Source: Gnetum montanum | Lineage: Eukaryota > Streptophyta > Gnetopsida > Gnetales > Gnetaceae | Direction of reading: 5' to 3' | Assembly (NCBI GenBank): GCA_015680685.1 | Contig: MNCI01020897.1 | Span: 49,744-113,743, forward strand | DNA: 64,000 nt | The notes under the pieces: generated by a model | The model's input: the letters and a program-made list of their open reading frames with translations, nothing else | Told to the model about the DNA's origin: nothing | The model's database searches: none | Program-made: the position numbers and the translations under genes | Shown here: positions 35,101 to 47,595 of the stretch, piece after piece | Layout of the letters: each line of letters begins with the position of its first letter | How positions within the stretch are numbered: the stretch's first letter is position 1

Positions 35101-35870
35101 CTCGTGTGTATGTTGACATCGATTCCTATTAGTGAGGACCTTCCTGCAGATGAGCCGTCCATTTATGCAGTACTGTCCCCACAACCTCAAGAGTCAAGGA
35201 CCACATCCCTAGAGTTTTGTGCTAATGACATCAAGCAGGATGAGAAAATGGAAGAGGTTACTACAACCCCTATGTTTATAATGATAAAACTCAACCATTT
35301 CAAGATACATAGGGTGCATGTCGATGGCGGTGTAGCAACGAATGTAATACCCTTTCCTATCATTGAAAAACTAGGGCTTACAGAGTAGATACAGCTCACA
35401 AGGACTTCTTTCTTAAAATCCTTCAATGGTTCCCATGTCATGGTGAAAGGCATGGTTACCTTGGATTTCATGGCAGGGGACCAATTCTCCACATCAGCTG
35501 AATTCGTAGTAGTTGATGAAATGCCAAGTTTCAATCTGATCTTAGGACATCCTTGGCTAGCTCAACTTGGAGCCGTATCCTCACCAATCCATCAAGAGAT
35601 CCACCTACCTTATGAGGGTGGTGAGATCATCATACATGGGGATATGACAAAATCACTTACTTCTTTGCACTCAAGAAGGGATTAAGGGTCAGATATTTGA
35701 GTTTTCTGATTCTAAACAAGGAACCATGAGCATACTTCAAGACATGAAGCCAACGTTAACTCATGATCCTACTAGAATTGAGGAAGCACCGGACAACACA
35801 AACATAGGAGCCATTCCCATTGACGTATCTTGGTAGAAATTACCCTTTGACATTACCAGTGAAGGGAAAG
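32132..35870 (+). pseudogene. gag: Tat gag and aspartic protease (element 2)
   Basis: From the ATG at 32132 (MESSQMNIVTLPIS) to the predicted donor at 35871. Gag core at 33300-33900 (YNGEGDPNAHM, VQNFIQRCSASLNELH); a zinc-knuckle-like segment at about 34225-34290 (FCEYHQWCGHGTDYY), whose last Cys is replaced. Protease at 35260-35690 with VHVDGGVATNVI as the active-site loop (DGG instead of D-S/T-G) and FNLILGHPWL as the flap-side motif. Multiple stops and frameshifts. A 46-bp assembly duplication lies at 34867-34960. Confidence 0.85.
34867..34960. other. Assembly join: 46-bp duplication around a single N (34913)
   Basis: 34867-34912 is repeated at 34915-34960. Same pattern as at 611 and 37026. 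Confidence 0.85.
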
Positions 35871-35949
35871 GTGAGTATAAGATCATGACCACATGCCTTA
35901 CCCCTCACATTAGACTACGAAGGATTAAAAAGAAACTCAATGGTTAGGG

Positions 35950-36200
35950 CAAACTACCTGCATTATTCTGGAAAGGCGTTAAACTACCAATCATCTGGTA
36001 CGACATTAAACTACCAGCAAATGTCCGCAATGACGTTAAACTAGCAATGATTAGAAATGGCCAATTTCTTTTAAAGTTCCCTAAAACTTTTATTGCTTTC
36101 GGCCCACTATGGCCTAAAACTGGTAATCCTTCTTTCTTTAACAACATATGTGATAGTCCATCATGACTTTAAATTGATGTACATGGCCCGAAATGACTTT
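35950..36200 (+). repeat. Tat-associated short repeats, donor side of intron
   Basis: Five to six diverged units such as GTCCGCAATGACGTTAAACT, GGCCCACTATGGCCTAAAACT and GCCCGAAATGACTTTAAACT, in pol sense. They are matched at the other intron end (42456) and after pol (46080-46410). Confidence 0.75.
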
Positions 36201-36980
36201 AAACTACAGCCAGTAAGTTACAAATTCATGAACTCTCGTTACATTACATTAAATTTTCGTTTACAAGTTACAAGTTACAATTTTGATTCATGCCTTCTCA
36301 TTACTTTCCTTTTTTCAAATATTTAATTCACATTTCATTCTCTTATTTTACATTCACTACATGCATATGTTCACGATAATACTTGAGAAAACAAATAAAA
36401 AGAGAAAACATGTAAATAAAAAAAATATTGAACGTCAATATGGTAATAAAATTCCAACACATTATGTCATGATTAGATCCATATCATTACATCTGTCCAT
36501 CATATATTTCCATTAAACATCCAAAAATCCAAAACATTTAATAGCTAAAGCCCGATCAACAATAAGCTCATGGAGGGGGTTGGTCCCCAAAATTCTCTTC
36601 ATCATCTGCTCTTGCTCTACTGGGGCTAGCTTCATCATTAACATGTCCCTACAAAAAAACAAGAAAAAATAAAAAAATAGGTAAGAGTAATAAAGCGAGT
36701 CATGAATGTAAAACCAAGAAAAAAAATAACAGTAACAATGAAAACGATAAAACCATACAAAAATAAGTGCCATAATAAAATACTCACAAGTAAGGAAGGC
36801 CTTAAGTTGGCCTCCAAAAATCGTAGAATCTCCTCCTTGGGCACATTTGCCCAATCCTGCTCTAAGCCAAGATCTATACCAACCAAGGTTTTACCCTTGT
36901 CCACCAAGGTCCATGTAGGGCACTCAAGAGAGAACATGACTATCGAAGCCTCCTCGGAGGTGGTGGTAATGGTTCTCTCG

Positions 36981-37072
36981 GCAAACCTATCGTAAGTAGG
37001 ATGCAAGCCTAGCCCATCAATGAACNAGCAAACCTATCGTAAGTAGGATGCAAGCCTAGCCCATCAATGAAC
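36981..37072. other. Assembly join: ~45-bp duplication around a single N (37026)
   Basis: 36981-37025 is repeated at 37028-37072, inside exon 7 of copy B. It should be collapsed before translating that exon. Confidence 0.85.
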
Positions 37073-40000
37073 ATCTCCATCCGACAATGTTCAACTGACT
37101 CCTCCTTTAACCATTTCTTGTATTGATGCTTGTGATCCTTTTGGTCTTGACCCGACTTCCATACTTTAGCAGCAAAGGATTTTCAATCGTGACATTTCCT
37201 ATTCAGCAAATCCATCTGTGCCCTTTGTTCGGCTAAATCCCATGTCGCCTACACTTTGTTGTTCAAAAATGTCTAGTAACGCGCATAGGTGATTTCAGAT
37301 GTGCACCAGGTGCTATCACTGGATAGCCTAGTAGCAGCAAAATCATAACGGGATTGGAGATCCCTCTTCTCCTCTCTCTCCTTTGCTAGTTCTTCCTTCA
37401 ATGAGTTCACCTTGTTCCACAGATACTCATCTGAATGCCTACAAGTCCAAAGCGACTTAGCGTTCTGTACGATGCAACTAGAAATTGCTCAATACCTAGG
37501 GACTTGCTCAATATTCCTTGGCAATTTAGGGATGACATCAATATGAGTAGCCTCAGAAGGATCCCACTAGAGCTTGGTGCGTATAGGTGTAAGTACCACA
37601 CACATGAATAAGCTATAATCAACAACGAATGCAAAGAAACACAATAAACCCAGATACTTAACATACCTAGTTCTAGATGATATTGTTGTAGGCAAGTGAC
37701 CACATCATTAACGATGCTTATGAAAATGTCCATTTTACTAGGCATCTCAGGCCACGGCCTTAGTTCATCAGTTGATGTGGGACAGGTAGGGGAAGTCACC
37801 TCAATCTGAACCTGTGACCCTGACACCTCTGCCCAGGATGTATGTGCCTTAGAAATCTCAGCATCTACCTCTGATGCTAAGGAGAATCAAGATAATCAAA
37901 AAACAACTCATAAAAGTTAAAAGGGTACAAAAATATGGATTGAGCTAAAAGGAACATACCAAAAATCCCTTTGTTGGTCAGCTTTGGCGGATCACCAAGT
38001 TGCAAAGATCCATCAAAGAAACCATTGAAGATACCTCTTTTATCACTTGAATGCCTAAGTGCATCCAAAGCCTCCGCAAGCTTCATCCCCATGATGCTTG
38101 TCACATCTTCCTCTTGGAAGGTAGGAGGTTCCTCGATTGCTTCTTCCCCTTCTTTTCCCTCTTCCTATAGCCTTGTGAAAACCACTTTTGGTTCAGCCAT
38201 TGGGGCCAAGACCTCTCTCTCCCTCTCAAGACTTTCCTCTGAATAACACCAGAATCCTAGAGTTAGTATGACATAGCATATATGTACGTTTAATAACATA
38301 TAAACCAAAACATAATAAAAAAAGTAAATATATAACAATAAAATAAAATACTTACCCTTCATTGGTAGTACAAAGCATATCTTCTTCGCTCTGGGTGGTC
38401 TCACCTCTGGAGCAGGCTCCCTTGGCCATCCATTTCTCTTCACCTTTGCCTTTGATCTCCCAATGGTCTCACAGATCAGTAATTAGCCCCTTTAATAGAC
38501 ATGTGAGGTATAGGCGGTTCCAATCCCAAGCTATCATGGGAATGATTGGAATGACTAGCTGCACCCCTAGTAGGAACAGACACTAATTCGTCGATGCCTT
38601 CGGGTGGGTCCTGATATCTAGTGGTGCTAAAAAAATGACAAATCCAGGGATAGGAAAACTATGAATGATCCCTCAATATATAAATATTTTCACCATAAAC
38701 TACAAGGAAATCAGCAAACTTACGTAGATACCTTGCAAATAAGGTCAATGTGAAGTGGAATTTGGTGTTGATGTTTGAGCGTAATCTGAAAATATCTCCA
38801 TGAAAGACAAATCCAAGAAACTGTGCCCAATTATAACGCATGCCCATCTCTAAGACTACACGTATGAAACATGTAGACTTGATCCCAAGGTTTATTCCTT
38901 GAGAGAGAGATTTAGGGAATGCTTGTGCCTAGAAGAGAGGATACAAGAAGTTCATCTCCATTGATTGGGTGTCATCTCACATAGCAAAACCTTTAGGACC
39001 TTGAGACATGCCTAACCACTCTTTAATCTCTATTATGACCTGGCCTTCTTTAGTTGCTCTATCTATAGCCACCCTGGCACCATCCATGGGCATGCCAGAA
39101 TGATGGAAAAAGGAACTCAGTGGTTAGGTGGAAAGATACCTTGACTCCTTGAACCCATGTAGTAAAATGGGAAGCATCATCATTGAAAGAATCAACAATG
39201 GTGATCATCTCAATCGCTGAAACATTAGGAGTCAAAGCAGTAAAAAAGTCCATCAGACCTGCCCAGGTAAGGCAGTTGATGATCAACTTAGGAGCTTTCA
39301 TCTTCAACCATTGTTGTGATTGCTCTACCTCCCCATATTTCATAAAAAGTGTGGCCTCAGTATACCCTGTTATAATGGTAACTTCATCAAAGGAGATGGA
39401 TACTGTAAAAAAGAAACATAGAGCGATAGGTTAAAAACATAGTACATGATGATGCAACAAAAAGAAAATGGAGTCTAAAGTGTGATCATTTACCATTAAT
39501 AAATGGCGTAGGCACATTAGGTGCAGGATCAATGCTTTGAGGAAAAATTGGCCCTTTAGAAGACCAATCCTCATGCAACCAACCACAAGCTTGACAACAT
39601 TCAAAAGCTCTTGAGAATTGCCTATGGTAGTCAACAATAGCCACTTTTGTCTGGTCTAGTACTGCAACATGAAGAATGGGGCCCACCATGAATGCCTTCA
39701 ACATTGTGTGCACTAAGGCAAGCCCACCGTAATCATCATGCATCCCATTCTCATCAAATTGAGGCTTGCATAGAAAAATAATATTTATGCATAGACAACC
39801 ATATAATTTTAAAAGAATAAAAAATTAAGCAGAGCACAAAAGAGCATACCTATCCACTCTATAGACTATCCCAGGTGGGTTCTGGAGTAGAGTGTGCACA
39901 CGAAAGGCGAGGAAAAGTGTGTTGCTACTATTATAATGGCAACAAGTAGGTAGTTCCCATACAAAAGTCAAGGGACAAGTAGATCTAGGACCCTCAATAG

Positions 40001-40619
40001 GGCCTCCCTCAACTTTAAAAAGTCCCTCATGTATGTCAGTGATGAAGGTAAGCATGTCTTGTGTAGATCCAAGCAACATTGTCTCAATGATATCACGAGC
40101 CAACTATTCACTTAAGTGAGACCATATAACCACATTGAAATTTTGCAAGATGAATGACAAAAATGAACCAACACCGAGATGGAACCATATCACATGAGGC
40201 CCAATGCACATGTCATAAGGAGGTATGTCCGGTCCGAAGGAGCCAAACCAAGCAAGTACACCAACAAGCTCAAGCACAGGAAGAGAAGATTTAGGTCCCC
40301 TACATATAGCCAAAAAATTAGGTAAGTATAGAGTCTAAGTGCTAACAATCATATGAAATGACATAAACCAAACACATAAATAACATTTAATTACACAGCT
40401 TCACCCCATGAGACAAGTACATCAATATCTATTCAATGTATTTGACGCTCACTAGGGTACATTGAAATCCATTTCACAGTAAATCCACACACAAGTAAAA
40501 AACATGAACACTCACTGAAAAAATGTTTAAATCATTTGTCTTAGGAAAAAAGTAAATGGTATAAACATAAAACCATCAAGTAATGAACATCCCAGCAAAC
40601 AATGCACATCTTCATGTTT

Positions 40620-41660
40620 TAGCTCATGTTGGGCATCCTTGGCAACTTATGCTGGGAACTGCCCTAGCATCCACTTACGTTGGGCGTCCCTGGTAGCTTA
40701 CGATGGGAATTGCCCTAGTGTCCACTCACGCTGGAAACTACCCTAGCATCCACTCACGCTGGGAACTTCCCTCATGCTAATTTTGCCCCAACTCACATTG
40801 GGCATTCAACTCATGCCCTGCATTTTGGGTCATTCATGCCCTAGTTTGACTTACACTGGAGTACCTAGAACAAATGAGTGGAATGATTTGTGTGAGCCCC
40901 TATAATTGGGGGTGAGTGAGATGACCTGTTACTATACAAATCAGGGTTCCCTATCCCTATAGGGGGGATTAGAGAGAAACTAGCATTCGAGAGATGGAGC
41001 AGTGCATTCAACCAAATTGCTTTTTTATTTGTGGTTGTCTCAAGTAAGTTGCACCAAGCTATTGGAGATCTGACTCCATTTAGGAGCAACAGAAGAGGCT
41101 TGTGAGAGTGCGATGGAGACCGCAGCGTGACTCTTCTTGCAATATACGTTAGCTCACAAAGTGAGTGCAGAAAATAGACAAATGTAGGCATTAACCTCAC
41201 ATTACCAAAAGATACAAGAGTAGAATGCACAATAGATACACTTAGGGGTAGGGAAGCATAGATCATATAATGATACACGAGCTAACCAAGGGCTACCTCT
41301 GCCAGCAGTATTAACAGGGGTTGTCCATAAGTGCTGGTCATCGTGTGGTTCCCCCCCTTCTTCTAGCCATTATAACATCACTTTTGGATGACCCTTCATA
41401 CTCATATTTACATCCACCATGGGGTAGAGAACAACTACCATAGAAAGAAAATGGCTAGATCGCCTGGGCAGTTCATGCTGCAGCTCACCCTGGGCATTCA
41501 GCATCACACCAACATACACTAAGTACTCAGCTCACAGTACATTTGCTTCAACTCACACTGGGAATTGCCCTAGCTTCAAATTACATTAGACACGCACTCA
41601 TGCTCCAACTAACACTGAGCAAGCACTCACACCCTAGCTCACGCTAGGCACTCAACTAAC
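40620..41660. repeat. CTCACGCT-rich repeats in intron 1 of copy B
   Basis: Two clusters, 40620-40860 (CCACTCACGCTGGGAACT type) and 41460-41660 (CTCACGCTAGGCACTCAAC type). They share the CTCACGCT word with the leader array (31500-32110) and the LTR palindromes. No coding function seen. Confidence 0.7.
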
Positions 41661-42455
41661 CCTTCACTCACACTCACACCCTAGATTTCTCACGATGACG
41701 TCCCAAAGACAAGAACAAAAAAATTGCAATTCATAAATCCAAGTATAAACCATGATGCCCCAAAACGTGGAGACAAAACGTAGCAAATGCAATAGAAAAA
41801 TCGAAATCATACTAGAAATGCATCAAAATACAGAGGCTGTGAGAGGTCATGGTGCACTTACTAATAACGTACATAAAATGTTGAACAAACAAGAGGAGAA
41901 ATGAACTTGCGTAGAGTTCCATCCCATGCTGGAATCCTGGTTTGGGGGAGACACTGGAGTAGCTCTTCACTCTCCTCCACAAACACAAAATTTTCTTGCC
42001 TCTTCCTTTTTCCCTTCATGGTTGCCCTATAACACACGCTATAGCTCATATTGACGCTGACACTCATGCTGCACTGCCTAGCTCATGTTGCAGTCCAAAT
42101 GTCCAAGAACTCACGCTAGCACAAATGAGTCCCCTCTTCACTTCTAAATCCCTTTTTAACCCCCATGTTCACACTCAATTTAATTTATTTTTAGTTTTAT
42201 TTTTATTCATTCAATTTACTATGCTCATGTTATTATTTATGTCATCATTATTGCATGCTCGCCTAGTGTTCCTCATTATTCCAGCCTCTGGAGATGAGGC
42301 CAAAATATTAGAAATAAAGAAAAAATTATATAGAGGGGACAAAGGTTAAAATAAAAAAAAATATGTATATATGAATATATTAAAGATACATAATGACACA
42401 AATAAAATCCATAAGACTTTAAAATCCTACATGACAAATTGACATGAATATTATT

Positions 42456-42480
42456 GGCCTGGTACGGCCTAAAACTGCCA
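42456..42480 (+). repeat. Single Tat-associated short repeat, acceptor side of intron
   Basis: GGCCTGGTACGGCCTAAAACT followed by GCCA, in pol sense, about 120 bp before the predicted 3' splice site. Same place as the unit at 2464 in element 1. Confidence 0.6.
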
Positions 42481-42602
42481 TGACCATCGCTAAGTTTTGC
42501 AACTTCATTAGCACATAGATTGATTACCCGATGCCCATTTACATTTAACAACTCCTTCATCAAGAAGACGTCACTTACTTTTCTCCTGGATTAAATTGGC
42601 AG

Positions 42603-45600
42603 GAGAAAGCACATGGCCACCAAGAATATCCTTTCAACATTGTCTCTCAGTGGACCATATGGGAAGGTAAAAAGAGCAATCAATCTAGAGTCCTTGGATC
42701 TAAACCCATCCACTTATACTAACCTAATAGCTTCCACTCAGGAAACATCAGGCTTGCCTAAAAATGTGACTAAGGCTTTAGACCTAGAGGTCAATAATAT
42801 CACTGAAGATCCTCTTGTTGAAGTCCCCATTACTACATTCAATGATGAAACTAGAACATTGAAATTAAGTGCCCTACTGGACTCATAACTTTTCAGTGAC
42901 ATCACTTAAGTACTGAAAGATAATATAAAAAAATTCGCATGGTCATATACCAATATGCCAGGATTAGACCCCTGAATCATCCAACACAACATCATTCTTG
43001 ATGGAAAAATCAAACTAGAGAAGCAAAAGGCACGAAAAGTTAGACCTGAGGTGGCGTTAGCAGTTTTGCACTGAAATCACAAAGCTCTACCAAGCCAGTT
43101 TCATCCGAGCCATCGACTATTTCGACTAGGTATTAAACATTGTTGTAGTCCCTAAGAAGAACGGTAGCATATGCATATGCATTGACTTCTGTGATCTCAA
43201 CACAACCACTATAAAAGATGACTTCCCACTACCTAGCATCGATCAACTTATTGACACAACTACTGCGCATCCACTATTATCCTTTATGGATGGATTTTCA
43301 GGATACAACCAAATAAGAATCAACCTAGAACATCAACTCATAACAACATTTATGATGCCTTGGGGCACATTCTGCTATACGATGATGTCATTTGGTCTTA
43401 AAAATGCATATCGGCGAGCTATGACATATATCTTTAGTGATTACACGCTCAATTTGCTCAATGATTACATTGATGACATTGCGGTTAAATCTAAAACAAC
43501 TAAACAACATGTAACAGATCTAGACCTAGTGCTTAAATGTTGTCTCAAATATGACCTTAGACTCAATCCAAAGAAGTGTGTCTTTGGTGTCAAAATGGGC
43601 AAAATGCTTGGCTTCGTAGTCTCTAGAATAGGGATACGGGTAGACCCTGATAAGGTTAAGGCAATAATTAACATGCAACCACCAAAAAACCTTACTAAAC
43701 TACATGGTCTCCAAGGTATATTGCAATTCATTAGATGATTTATCAAAAGGCTAACAGATAAGTTGAGACCCATGCAACACTTACTACAAAAGAATGTGCA
43801 TTTCCAATGGACTCAACAATGCCAAGAAGCGTTCAAGAACATAAAGCAGGAGTTGGCTCAACTACTGACAGTTTATCCCCCTCAGAGTGATAAACCCTTC
43901 TATATCTACCTTGCAAATTCTGATTCTTCTATTGCATCGATGCTTTTTCAAAAATGTAAAGATGGTGTTGAGATCCCTGTATATTACCTAATCCATGCTT
44001 TAATTGCCTATGAACAACGATACAACGAGATGGAAAAATCATGTATTGCCCTCGTCTTCTCCTTGAAGAAATGACGGCATTATCTCTTCCATAATGAAGT
44101 CTACATCATTTGCAAGAATAATGTACTCCGTCTCATCACTAACAACATCTAAGAGTCGAGTAGGATAGCTTGGAGGAAAGTGATGATCGTAGAGTTTGAC
44201 CTACACTATGTTACTCAATCTTCCACAAAAGATCAACCAATAGTCACACAATTGACCATCTCGCCAATGCATGATCAAGAAACGATTAACCCTGAATTCC
44301 TTGATGAGAATGTTAATAGTATAGACAGCATACCTACTAACTACAAGGTAGTCCTTTATTTCGATGGAGCTTCAACATCCCAAGGAGGAAGTGCTGCGGC
44401 CATTTTAACATACCCCTATGGAGAAATCCAACCCTTCACCTATCAATTAACCTTTCCTTGTACCAATAACATGGCAGAATATGAAGGTCTTCTTAGAGGT
44501 CTTCAAGCAGCATTGACTTTGGGAATCGCACGTCTAGTAGTTCGAGACGATTCATAGTTAGTCATGAATCAAGTCATAGAAGTTTATCCATGTAAGGCTC
44601 TTCATTTGCAACCATATTGTGATTTGACCAAATATCTGCTGAGGCAACTAGTAGAAGTGGATATACAACATGTCCTAGAAGCGAAAACACCATTGCCAAT
44701 GCACTTGCTATACTCACCCTAAACATGACACCTGAAATGTTCCATGCATTGTCTAGCTCTATAACAAATTGTGCCAAACCTATGACCGACACTCTCAATG
44801 AAATGCCTATAGCATTCATTAGCACAAAACACGTAATAGAATGGTATGATGACATGAAAGAGTACCTTCTATGAGGAGAACCTCCACAACATTTGACAAA
44901 TGCTCAAAAGGACGTAGTGCGAAAACACTCTTAGAAATATGCGCTAATAGGAGATACCTTGTGTCGCAAATCCTATGAAGGAATTCTATTTATGTCCATT
45001 AGTAGCATTGATGGTCAAATGATTGTAGAAAAAGTCCACGAAAGACTTTGTGGAGGGCACATAGCACCCAAAGCAATGGCAACAAAGATTAGGCGTTAGG
45101 TCTACTATTGGCCACACATGGAGTACGATTGATTCTCCAAGGTTAGGACATGTCACATTTGCCAAAGGCATGGTAACTTAATACATGTGCCTCCTAATGA
45201 ATTGCACAGAACACAAATCACATGGCCATTCCAAATATGGGGATTATACTTAATTGGACTGATAACGTCATTATCCTCCATAGGACATAGCTTCATTATA
45301 TCTGCAATTGAGTATTTCACAAAATGGGTAGAAGTTATTCCCCTTAGGAAGACCACTTCTAAACACATTTGCACTTTCATAATAGAAAACATTGTGACCT
45401 ATTTTGGTATTCCGATGACCATCATTATTTAGCAGTACAGATACGAAAAGCTTCTATGAAAGCCTGGGTATTAAACATGCATTCTCGTCACCTTACTCTC
45501 CACAGAGCAATGGTGAAGCGAAGGATACAAACAAAACTATCATCATGGTGCTCAAACAGATGCTAAATCAGAGCAAGAGGTGATGGCACAAACAATTAGT

Positions 45601-46063
45601 CTATGCATTATGGGCATACTGAACGATACATCAAACATCTACAGGTAAAACTCCATATAGTCTTGTATACAGATCTGAAGCTATCTTACCTTTGGAGTTA
45701 TAGGTTCCCTCATTGCAGATAGCTCCCTCAGGCCTCCTTGATGAAATCCAAAGCAATGAAATGCACATTGCTGACCTTGACTCAGTGGAGGAGGAACATG
45801 TGCGAATGCTTGATCAGATCGAGTGGTACTAGAAACGACAACGACAACGGCATAAACACGATCTACATAAACACCTGATTAAAGAAGGAGACTTGGTCCT
45901 TAAGGCCATCCATGAACATCTAGATAAGTTCTCAGCTAATTGGGAAGGACCCTACCTAGTCATCAAGGCATACAATAATGGAACATTCAAACTTGCTGAC
46001 ATGGACGGGAACAAGTTCACTAATCCCAAAAATCACCTGTACCTGAAATGATACTATGTTTGA
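42603..46063 (+). pseudogene. pol: Tat pol: RT, RNase H, aRNase H, integrase (element 2)
   Basis: The linker begins ATG at 42613 with LSGPYGKVKRAINLESL and LDLEVNNITEDPL. RT: FDDFPLPSID-like segment near 43225, FMDGFSGYNQIRIN (43286), YIDD near 43465. RNase H 43763-44180 (IPVYYLIHALIAYEQRYNEM). Second RNase H 44360-44560 (LYFDGASTSQGGSAA). Integrase about 45050-45800 (HAFSSPYSPQSNGEAKD), tail GDLVLKAIHEHLDKF; stop TGA at 46061. Several frameshifts (about 43070, 43410, 44690, 45430) and many stops. It gives the sister residues used to interpret stops in element 1. Confidence 0.9.
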
Positions 46064-46079
46064 TGAGCTTGAGGTATGG

Positions 46080-46410
46080 AACGATCCTATCATCATGACC
46101 TAAAATTGATACCATAGAATGGTCCTAGGGCTATGACTTGAAACTAGCACCACATAGTGTCCTGGAGTCATGATAGTAAATTGACACCATAAAGCTTTGT
46201 TTGGCATGACACTAAACTACTACATCTATTCGCTATGATGTAAAAATAGCATTCGGGGTCCACTAAGACTATAAATTGGTTTGCCTCTTCATAGTCTGCT
46301 ACGACTATAAACTAGCAATGCACTATCTGCTACGATGATAAACTGGCACTATCCAAAGGGTTATGATGTGAATCTAACCCGCAACAGTCCGCTATGACTA
46401 TAAAATGGCA
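46080..46410 (+). repeat. Tat-associated short-repeat array after pol (element 2)
   Basis: About eight diverged units such as GTCCGCTATGACTATAAAAT and TCTGCTACGATGATAAACT, in pol sense, directly after the pol stop as in elements 1 and 4. Confidence 0.78.
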
Positions 46411-47595
46411 ACATCATCAATGACCAGGAAATAATTGAAAAGATATGTTGTTGTAATTGGTTGTACCTATTCCATAAAGACTTGCCGCCCAATTTGTCTT
46501 ACGAACCCTGATGTAGTTGATGTTGTTCATGATTCTGTTTTCCTTGAAATTGCACATGGTGGCTTCATCTCCTTGGTTGTTTTCAAGTTTAAAGTGCTTA
46601 GTTAATTGATTCATTTGTGGTTTTTTCTTATTTTCTTGGAGTTGTTTTTGTAGGATAACATGCCTGAGGCATTCGTGCGCAGATGCACTTCATCATGATA
46701 ACAAGGTATCACATTCTTCCTAACACCTACAACTGGGTTAATCAATCCATTCATAAGTACATTCCTTTCCTAATACATTCCCTATTTCCCATAATTTTCT
46801 CCTTATCTTATCTTATTCAATTACGCCCCCTTGATACATTCTCTTGATACATTGTTGTAGACTATGATTCTCTAAGCAGTTGCAACACAAAACACAATGC
46901 ATGGTACATAATACAAATGCAAGCGCATGAGCACAAGCATAGCACTGGAAGAAAGCTCTTTAAAAAAAATAGAAAAATAAAAACAAAGAAAAAGAATAAA
47001 AAGAAAAATAAAAAGAAAAAAAAAAGAAAAATAACAAAAAGATCAAAGAGAAAAATGCACGGAAAATATCTTCATGACCTCGTGGACATCACAGACCAAA
47101 GAGCATTTGCTCTTCTCATACAACCCCCATGCAGGAACGCAATTGTCTTAGAAAAATAGTTACACTCGTGTCTCAAATGATCATGTTTCACATAATCATG
47201 TGGATTTGGCTATTTACAATGGGATCCCATAAACACTCTACAAGAGTCTCATTTTCTCCAAAGAACGCACCTCCTATGTCTTGGTTCCGAGTCTGCTAAA
47301 CACTGGCTACCAACAAGGACTAAAGATGTGGCTTGTTCACATGAGAGAATTCCTATCTGACAATTCCAATAGCAATTATAACCCTTGATCAACTCTTTAT
47401 TTCCCAGGTTACAACCAATCCCTTTACATCTTGAAACTACATTTTCCAAATGCCATGTACTTTTGAATATGGTGCGATGACGTCTAGCCATGGGCTGAAG
47501 GATAATGCTTGGTACTTGGTTGGTCTTGGTGTTTTGTACTTATTTGTCGATGCCTCTCAGGTGGATTCCTCCAGACATCAACAAAGAGGAGCCAA
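46411..47595 (+). other. 3' UTR of element 2 with A-rich tract and polypurine tract
   Basis: No gene supported. 46960-47040 is an A/G-rich low-complexity run on the plus strand. ACAAAGAGGAGCCA (47581-47594) is the polypurine tract directly before the LTR start, matching element 1. Confidence 0.7.

Larger units (their letters stand above)
36513..42019 (-). pseudogene. Antisense intron-nested accessory gene, copy B (eight predicted exons)
   Basis: Predicted exons: 1, 42019 to about 41907 (end uncertain); 2, 40299-39850; 3, 39764-39494; 4, 39402-38356; 5, 38238-37960; 6, 37876-37667; 7, 37566-36788; 8, 36648-36513 with stop TAA. Donors are GTATGC, GTAAAT, GTAAGT, GTATGT, GTATGT and GTGAGT; acceptors end in AG, most after T-rich tracts. 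Exon 1 is basic (MKGKRKRQENFVF). Exon 2 has VLELVGVLAW and FLSFILQNFNVVIWSH, a FCP1/HAD-like look without the catalytic Asp pair. Exon 4 has GLMDFFTALTPNVSA, shared with copies A and C, and ends in a basic segment. Exon 7 has a coiled-coil-like KVNSLKEELAKEREEKRDLQ. Stops and at least one frameshift (exon 4 near 39090) disable it. Length would be about 1,090 codons. No known family found for most of it. Confidence 0.72.
35871..42602 (+). other. Predicted protease-RT intron of element 2
   Basis: The donor is AAAG then GTGAGTAT at 35871, a near-perfect plant 5' splice site. The acceptor is a pyrimidine-rich TTTTCTCCTGG...TTGGCAG ending at 42602. The 6.7-kb interval has no pol coding in sense; instead it holds short repeats and the whole antisense gene copy B. 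Ogre elements are known to splice an intron in this place, but theirs is much shorter. Decay means the joined frame cannot be checked: the visible phases differ between copies. Confidence 0.6.
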
